A DNA stretch of 29,779 bases from positions 1 to 29,779 of the forward strand of contig NZ_LR217726.1 of assembly GCF_900698965.1 (NCBI RefSeq). Reading direction: 5' to 3'. A model generated the notes under the pieces. It made no database searches. It had not been told where the DNA came from and saw only the letters and a program-made list of their open reading frames with translations. The translations under genes were made by a program, and so were the position numbers. The stretch is from Erwinia_E haradaeae_A. GTDB taxonomy: Bacteria; Pseudomonadota; Gammaproteobacteria; Enterobacterales; Enterobacteriaceae. Shown in pieces: positions 26,582 to 29,779 of this stretch (position 1 is its first letter; every line of letters begins with the position of its first letter).

Positions 26582-26615
26582 ATTTAAAATACTTATTTAA
26601 ATAAATATTTTAAAT
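26582..26615. repeat. Near-perfect 34-bp AT palindrome
   Basis: ATTTAAAATA at the left end pairs with TATTTTAAAT at the right end, and the centre ATTTAAATAAAT-like sequence continues the symmetry with a single mismatched pair. Confidence 0.7.
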
Positions 26616-27302
26616 GCTGATTTTACAATTAATAATTAATTTACAATCAATAATTAAATATAAATTTTAATTTAAATGTAAATCGGATATCGTTTTGCAT
26701 TGTAGATAATCTGATTATAGCAATATTTTAGTAAAAATATCAGAAAACCATACCTAGTAATCTTTACACCGAAGAAGATGGTTATGTGTTTTATTAAAAA
26801 GGCGAGCCTATTTAATACAACGCAACGAGCTTAAAAATAGACTGTGTAGAACGATATAGAATCTTTCTTTGTCTGTATCAGATACTATATGTCGAGATCT
26901 ATATAAAATAAAAATGTATTGAAAAAGCATAAAACACTGTGATTTAGATCAGTTAGAGCACAATAGCCGCCTGCTGTATAAAGACAAATTGTTAGCGCAG
27001 CCTGATAGATAAGAAATAAATTTTATCTTTTCTGTTGAACATGCAATGTTCATTGCTCTATACTACGAAAGATATAATCTATAGATTTCGTTGTGTTTAT
27101 TTGAAACAGTTGTTTGATTATGCATCTGTGCCAGAAGTTTAACTGCAAATAGCATCTTTTTATTGCCAGATTCATAAAAAAGATTACTGTGCTATGACTG
27201 TGCTATGAATGAATAACTATAGAATTTTAATTAAAAATGAGGTCATGCAGTTGTTCATATGACTAATCTAATCTGGTTGAACTGTTTTTTAGAAAAATCT
27301 GA

Positions 27303-27358
27303 TATTGATAGACATAGTGCATACATGATAGCAAACACAACTAGTCTGTCTATCAATA
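27303..27358. repeat. Inverted repeat with 12-bp arms, 32-nt loop
   Basis: TATTGATAGACA (27303-27314) is the exact reverse complement of 27347-27358. No T-run adjacent. Function unknown. Confidence 0.65.
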
Positions 27359-27904
27359 CTAAAAACGCTATTTAAGAACGATTAAATAAATCATGAATTT
27401 AATATTCAAGACTAAAACTAAAAAATTTTTTGAATATTTTTAATATCTCATGAATAGTGCATGGCCTGAGATTCTATGTTCTGTTACTTAAGGTAGATGA
27501 TATTACCCGAGATGCGATCAAGCCTCTTGCGGGTTCACTGCTAAAGCGCTAACATACAATATGATTGCAATATGATCATATGTAATATATACATGCATCA
27601 TATTGAATAGATAAAGATCCTTGTAGATGCCTTAGCTAAGTTATCGTTAGGGTAATATATAATATATCTTCTACTTTCAGTCAGTTATTCAGTTATACTT
27701 ATTATAAAATAATATAAAATATATAAAATATATTTTAATTGGGATATCTGTCTTTCTTTTGAATGAGAACGCTAAATCAATAATCCATGTTTAGCGCAAA
27801 GACAGTAAAGAAAATAATGACTTATGATATGAAATGAGAAACGAATTATAGATTCTTATTATTTTTTTTTAGCTAAAAGCATATACAGTTAGCATAAAAT
27901 CACG

Positions 27905-28192
27905 CTAGAATATCTTTCTAATAAATGTAGTGGCTATTTCGGAGAAGAGAAGCCACCAAGATGAGAAAAAAATCATGTTATCACCATGAAAGTCTACAAT
28001 TGTACCAGAAATACACTGGATTAGTTGAATAAATAAAGATTTTAGGTGATTGATCATATAATAGTTACCCAAATAATATTCAACTAATGCTGAATGAAAC
28101 CACAGCGATAGAACAGCTCGCTGATCCGCTTTTAAACTAGATTCTGCCAAAATAGAAAGTCTGTCATTATTAATGATACGACAGAGTTTCAA
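27905..28192 (-). CDS. Unrecognised 95-residue frame next to the replicon
   Basis: A minus-strand frame opening with TTG at 28192, with a stop codon directly before it, and running 95 codons. It contains a charged N-terminal third (NNDRLSILAESSLKADQRAV) and hydrophobic, aromatic-rich segments (FFSSWWLLFSEIA) that could be one membrane span. Its base use is a little less AT-rich than the flanking DNA, so it may be a gene or the fragment of one. The unusual start and lack of a Shine-Dalgarno speak against intact function. It lies divergent from the repA control region. No family recognised. Confidence 0.25.
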   Translation of the reverse strand: MKLCRIINNDRLSILAESSLKADQRAVLSLWFHSALVEYYLGNYYMINHLKSLFIQLIQCISGTIVDFHGDNMIFFSSWWLLFSEIATTFIRKIF

Positions 28193-28289
28193 CTAGTTTA
28201 TGAAGACTATACGGGTAAATTCTGCTGTACAGGACGCTTCCCTATAGTGAGCAGGTGCCGGGAGAAAGAGAAATAAAACTCTCATTTTC

Positions 28290-28369
28290 CCAAACGCAAA
28301 GAACCTGGATAGGGTGATCTCGGCAGGCTTTACTATCAGGACTTTGCGAATCGTTCAAGAACGTATTCA
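28290..28369 (-). ncRNA. Antisense Inc RNA of the resident replicon, copy 3
   Basis: A stem-loop at 28296-28347 (outer GCAAAG/CTTTGC, inner CCTG-G-ATAG/CTATCAGG with one bulged base, weak neck, loop containing CTCGGCAGG on the plus strand) lies just upstream of the leader peptide and repA. This is the architecture of IncI/IncB/IncL-type replicons: a roughly 70-80 nt countertranscript binds the same hairpin in the repA mRNA, blocking leader translation and a pseudoknot needed for repA expression, and so sets copy number and incompatibility. The loop differs from the shared loop of the two orphan copies. Ends are predicted from the promoter and hairpin. Confidence 0.65.
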
Positions 28370-28437
28370 AGAAGGATACTGGCCCGATGAACGTTAGCGA
28401 TCAAGTGTTTAATAGCACTTCCACCATCAGTTCTGCC
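28322..28437 (+). promoter_or_regulatory. Predicted activator pseudoknot upstream of repA
   Basis: The hairpin loop GGCAGG (28322-28327) can pair with TCTGCC (28432-28437), five Watson-Crick pairs plus one G-U. The second partner is 5-17 bases before the candidate repA start codons. This mirrors the loop-to-leader pseudoknot that activates RepZ/RepA translation in ColIb-P9 and pMU720. Predicted by eye, not folded. Confidence 0.5.
28376..28404 (-). promoter_or_regulatory. Promoter of the resident antisense RNA
   Basis: Minus strand TTGATC (28404-28399), 17-bp spacer, CAGTAT (28381-28376). The -10 box is weaker than in the two orphan copies. It overlaps the leader-peptide ribosome site and start codon on the other strand. 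Confidence 0.5.
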
Positions 28438-28461
28438 ATAAGTGCAGGGAGTGGTGGATAA
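28387..28461 (+). CDS. RepA leader peptide (RepB/RepY-like)
   Basis: A 24-codon frame from ATG 28387 to TAA 28461, with a good GAAGGA Shine-Dalgarno 10 bases upstream. The peptide begins MNVSDQVFNSTST and ends in glycines. It lies between the antisense-target hairpin and repA and overlaps the start of the repA frame by about 20 bases. In IncI/IncB/IncL-type replicons translation of such a leader opens a downstream structure and permits pseudoknot formation and repA translation. The peptide sequence itself is not important in that model. Neither orphan antisense locus retains the corresponding start codon or ribosome site. Confidence 0.6.
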   Translation: MNVSDQVFNSTSTISSAISAGSGG

Positions 28462-29350
28462 TCCAAGCTTCTGTATTGCCTCTCAGGCAAAATCTCGGAC
28501 GTCGAAAGCGCATTGCTATGTAAAGAATCCATATCCTTGCTATCGTCCACCAAAAGAAAACGTGAAGCCTCCTCGCATAATTTATGCGATATGCCAGGCA
28601 GCTCGTACGAATGCCCCTTCGAAACACCCGATTTGGCGGGTAACACCTCGTTATCATCCCATAACTCACTCAGCACTGAATAATCAGCGAGCGATGAATG
28701 CACACCGTGCTCGTGCAATTGACGCTATAATTGAATGTCTAGCAGCACATGTGAATATTGTGACTGGTAAGGTTTATATGTCTCTGGCGCAAATTTCTGA
28801 TGCGTGTGGTTTAACGACCTATAACACGGAAGGTAAACCCTGCTATAGCCGAACAAGTCGCGCTATAAATGAGCATCTTGAGGCTCTTGGGGCTGTTCTT
28901 TGTGATCGGATATGGGATAAGACGACTGGCTCTTATATTCCAAACATCATATGGGTTACTAAAGTGTTTTTTGTTTTGATTGGCTATGAATATGGTAAGT
29001 ACCTATCTGCACAGAAGCAGCAGTTGTCCTGGGAGAATCAGAAATTACGGAAAGCAGGAGAAGAACCGATTACCTTGACTGAAGCACGTCGTCGGGCTAA
29101 AGCGGAGCACATCCGAAGGGCTTTTGCGTTTCGAACTCAAAAACTAGCACGGAGTAAACAATATCGCCGTGCTAGAAAACTTGAAGCCATGGATGAGAGA
29201 AAAGCTAGGGGAAGCATTCTTCAAGATCTGGTGAAGATTTATCGAGTCGAAGAGCTTGGAGCCATGGGGTATATCGAGCTAAACCGCATGGTTACACAGC
29301 GTTATCATGCAATGTGCAAGCTTGCGAGTAGCACCCCAGGGACTGGATAA
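28442..29350 (+). CDS. repA: Plasmid replication initiator RepA (IncFII/IncI family)
   Basis: Initiates replication at an origin just downstream, usually acting in cis. Up to 302 residues. Central features match the family: RARAIDAIIECLAAHV near residue 90, the helical DNA-binding region SLAQISDACGLTT, PCYSRTSRAINEHLEALGA and TTGSYIPNIIWVT near 170, then WENQKLRKAGEEPIT and a very basic C-terminal third (EARRRAKAEHIRRAF, RSKQYRRARK). The start is uncertain: the frame has no ATG near the expected place, only GTG at 28442, 28451 or 28454, overlapping the leader peptide. An internal ATG at about 28694 would remove conserved sequence. The only purine-rich site (CAGGGA, 28445-28450) is too close to the later GTGs for normal spacing, so start-up probably depends on leader translation and the pseudoknot. 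Intact and presumably functional. Confidence 0.88.
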   Translation: MQGVVDNPSFCIASQAKSRTSKAHCYVKNPYPCYRPPKENVKPPRIIYAICQAARTNAPSKHPIWRVTPRYHPITHSALNNQRAMNAHRARAIDAIIECLAAHVNIVTGKVYMSLAQISDACGLTTYNTEGKPCYSRTSRAINEHLEALGAVLCDRIWDKTTGSYIPNIIWVTKVFFVLIGYEYGKYLSAQKQQLSWENQKLRKAGEEPITLTEARRRAKAEHIRRAFAFRTQKLARSKQYRRARKLEAMDERKARGSILQDLVKIYRVEELGAMGYIELNRMVTQRYHAMCKLASSTPGTG

Positions 29351-29419
29351 CTTCGTACATACTTTTAAGATTTATACGCTACATGCGTAGGCCTTCTCTC
29401 GCCCTTAATAATGTTACTG

Positions 29420-29459
29420 TTAGATTTTCAATCTAAATTTGTTTTTTTTATTTTTTTTT
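29420..29459 (+). terminator. Intrinsic terminator after repA
   Basis: TTAGATT (29420-29426), loop TTC, AATCTAA (29430-29436), then a long T-rich tract. It lies about 70 bp after the repA stop. In IncFII/IncI plasmids this region (CIS) terminates the repA transcript and loads RepA on the adjacent origin. Confidence 0.65.
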
Positions 29460-29779
29460 CTCATTCAAAACTTTTGAAAACCATTTTTTTATAGAAGAGT
29501 TTTAATTTATACGCATATTAATGCAAATGGTTTTTTTAGTTAAATGCATTCTCAGAGATAGATGCAATAAATACATATAATAAAAAAAAACAGAAAAAGA
29601 ATTAATACAAGAAATAAAATTTTGCATAACTACAAAACCAAAAAATAAAGCTCTATTTTCTTTTTACAAGAGGATAACTAGGACAAACTTACGTCTGTAA
29701 GTAAGTACTTTTAAGGAGGGTAAGTTCTGTTGGCGTAAGATACAGAATGATCCGGATTAAAAACTAAAAGATCATGTTA
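29460..29779. other. Region downstream of repA, likely to contain or adjoin the origin
   Basis: About 320 bp without a gene. It is A/T-tract-rich up to about 29680, then less AT-rich, with a small hairpin (CTTACgtctGTAAG near 29690) and a perfect AAGGAGGG at about 29713 that is not followed by a usable reading frame before the window ends. By analogy with IncFII/IncI replicons the origin should be here. No iterons or clear DnaA box were seen. Confidence 0.35.

Larger units (their letters stand above)
25684..27904. other. Long gene-free region upstream of thiC
   Basis: About 2.2 kb. Near thiC there is a two-copy imperfect repeat (GCTAATCTTTAATnAGTTTTA-like, about 25776-25824) but no thi box. 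Also present are a direct repeat of TTAACTAACGTATATTG (about 26349-26381), a near-perfect 34-bp palindrome (26582-26615) and a 12-bp-arm inverted repeat (27303-27358). No protein remnant could be recognised. Confidence 0.55.

Noticed and set aside
28401..28718. Minus-strand frames opposite repA
   Set aside because: Antisense shadows of the repA N-terminal region; no recognised motif or ribosome site.
1..29779. CRISPR arrays, tRNA, rRNA and insertion sequences
   Set aside because: No regularly spaced repeats, no TPsiC-like GGTTCGAATC with cloverleaf, no rRNA signature stretches and no transposase motifs were seen on either strand.

Overview
The window looks like a plasmid, or most of one, from a genome-reduced, vertically inherited insect endosymbiont of the Enterobacterales. 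It encodes a replication initiator of the IncFII/IncI RepA family with its antisense-RNA control region, and an IbpA-type small heat-shock gene of the kind found next to repA on Buchnera and Erwinia-type symbiont plasmids. Its gene set is dominated by B-vitamin synthesis, embedded in long AT-rich, decaying intergenic DNA. The combination of repA, ibp, thiamine and biotin genes most recalls 'Candidatus Erwinia haradaeae'-like co-obligate aphid symbionts. That placement is inference from gene content, not from a search. Circularity cannot be shown from the window.

Layout. At 1-5000 there is very AT-rich, repeat-rich DNA holding thiE (minus) and a secreted HKD-family nuclease (plus). At 5800-7100 lie an orphan copy of the replication-control antisense locus, two long perfect inverted repeats, and ibpA (minus) with a clear sigma-32 promoter. 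At 7700-10000 are apbE and gpmA (plus). At 10000-13050 is mostly empty DNA with a terminator-like hairpin, an 18-bp-arm inverted repeat and a second orphan antisense locus. At 13058-16818 are the divergent bioB/bioA pair and nupC. At 18256-25683 thiD and the operon thiC-(decayed thiE)-thiF-thiS-thiG-thiH are all on the minus strand. At 28290-29460 is the active replicon: antisense RNA, leader peptide, pseudoknot, repA and terminator.

How it fits together. ThiC makes HMP-P and ThiD phosphorylates it to HMP-PP. ThiF, ThiS, ThiG and ThiH make the thiazole phosphate, and ThiE joins the two halves into thiamine phosphate. Of the dedicated de novo thiamine enzymes only shared or distant ones (ThiI, IscS, Dxs, ThiL) are absent here. 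Biotin is represented only by BioA and BioB, so the pathway needs at least BioD and BioF, or a precursor supply, from elsewhere. NupC would import nucleosides, ApbE flavinylates exported proteins, and GpmA is a core glycolytic enzyme.

The most notable signal is a control element present three times in the same orientation (5819-5872, 12336-12389, 28296-28347). Each copy keeps a stem-loop and a minus-strand sigma-70-like promoter with a 17-bp spacer, but only the third is still followed by a leader peptide and repA. The two orphan copies share one loop sequence that differs from the resident replicon's loop. This suggests retained antisense RNAs, perhaps acting on another plasmid, or relics of a replicon multimer. 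A second notable signal is a decayed thiE-like remnant between thiC and thiF, while an intact thiE sits elsewhere.
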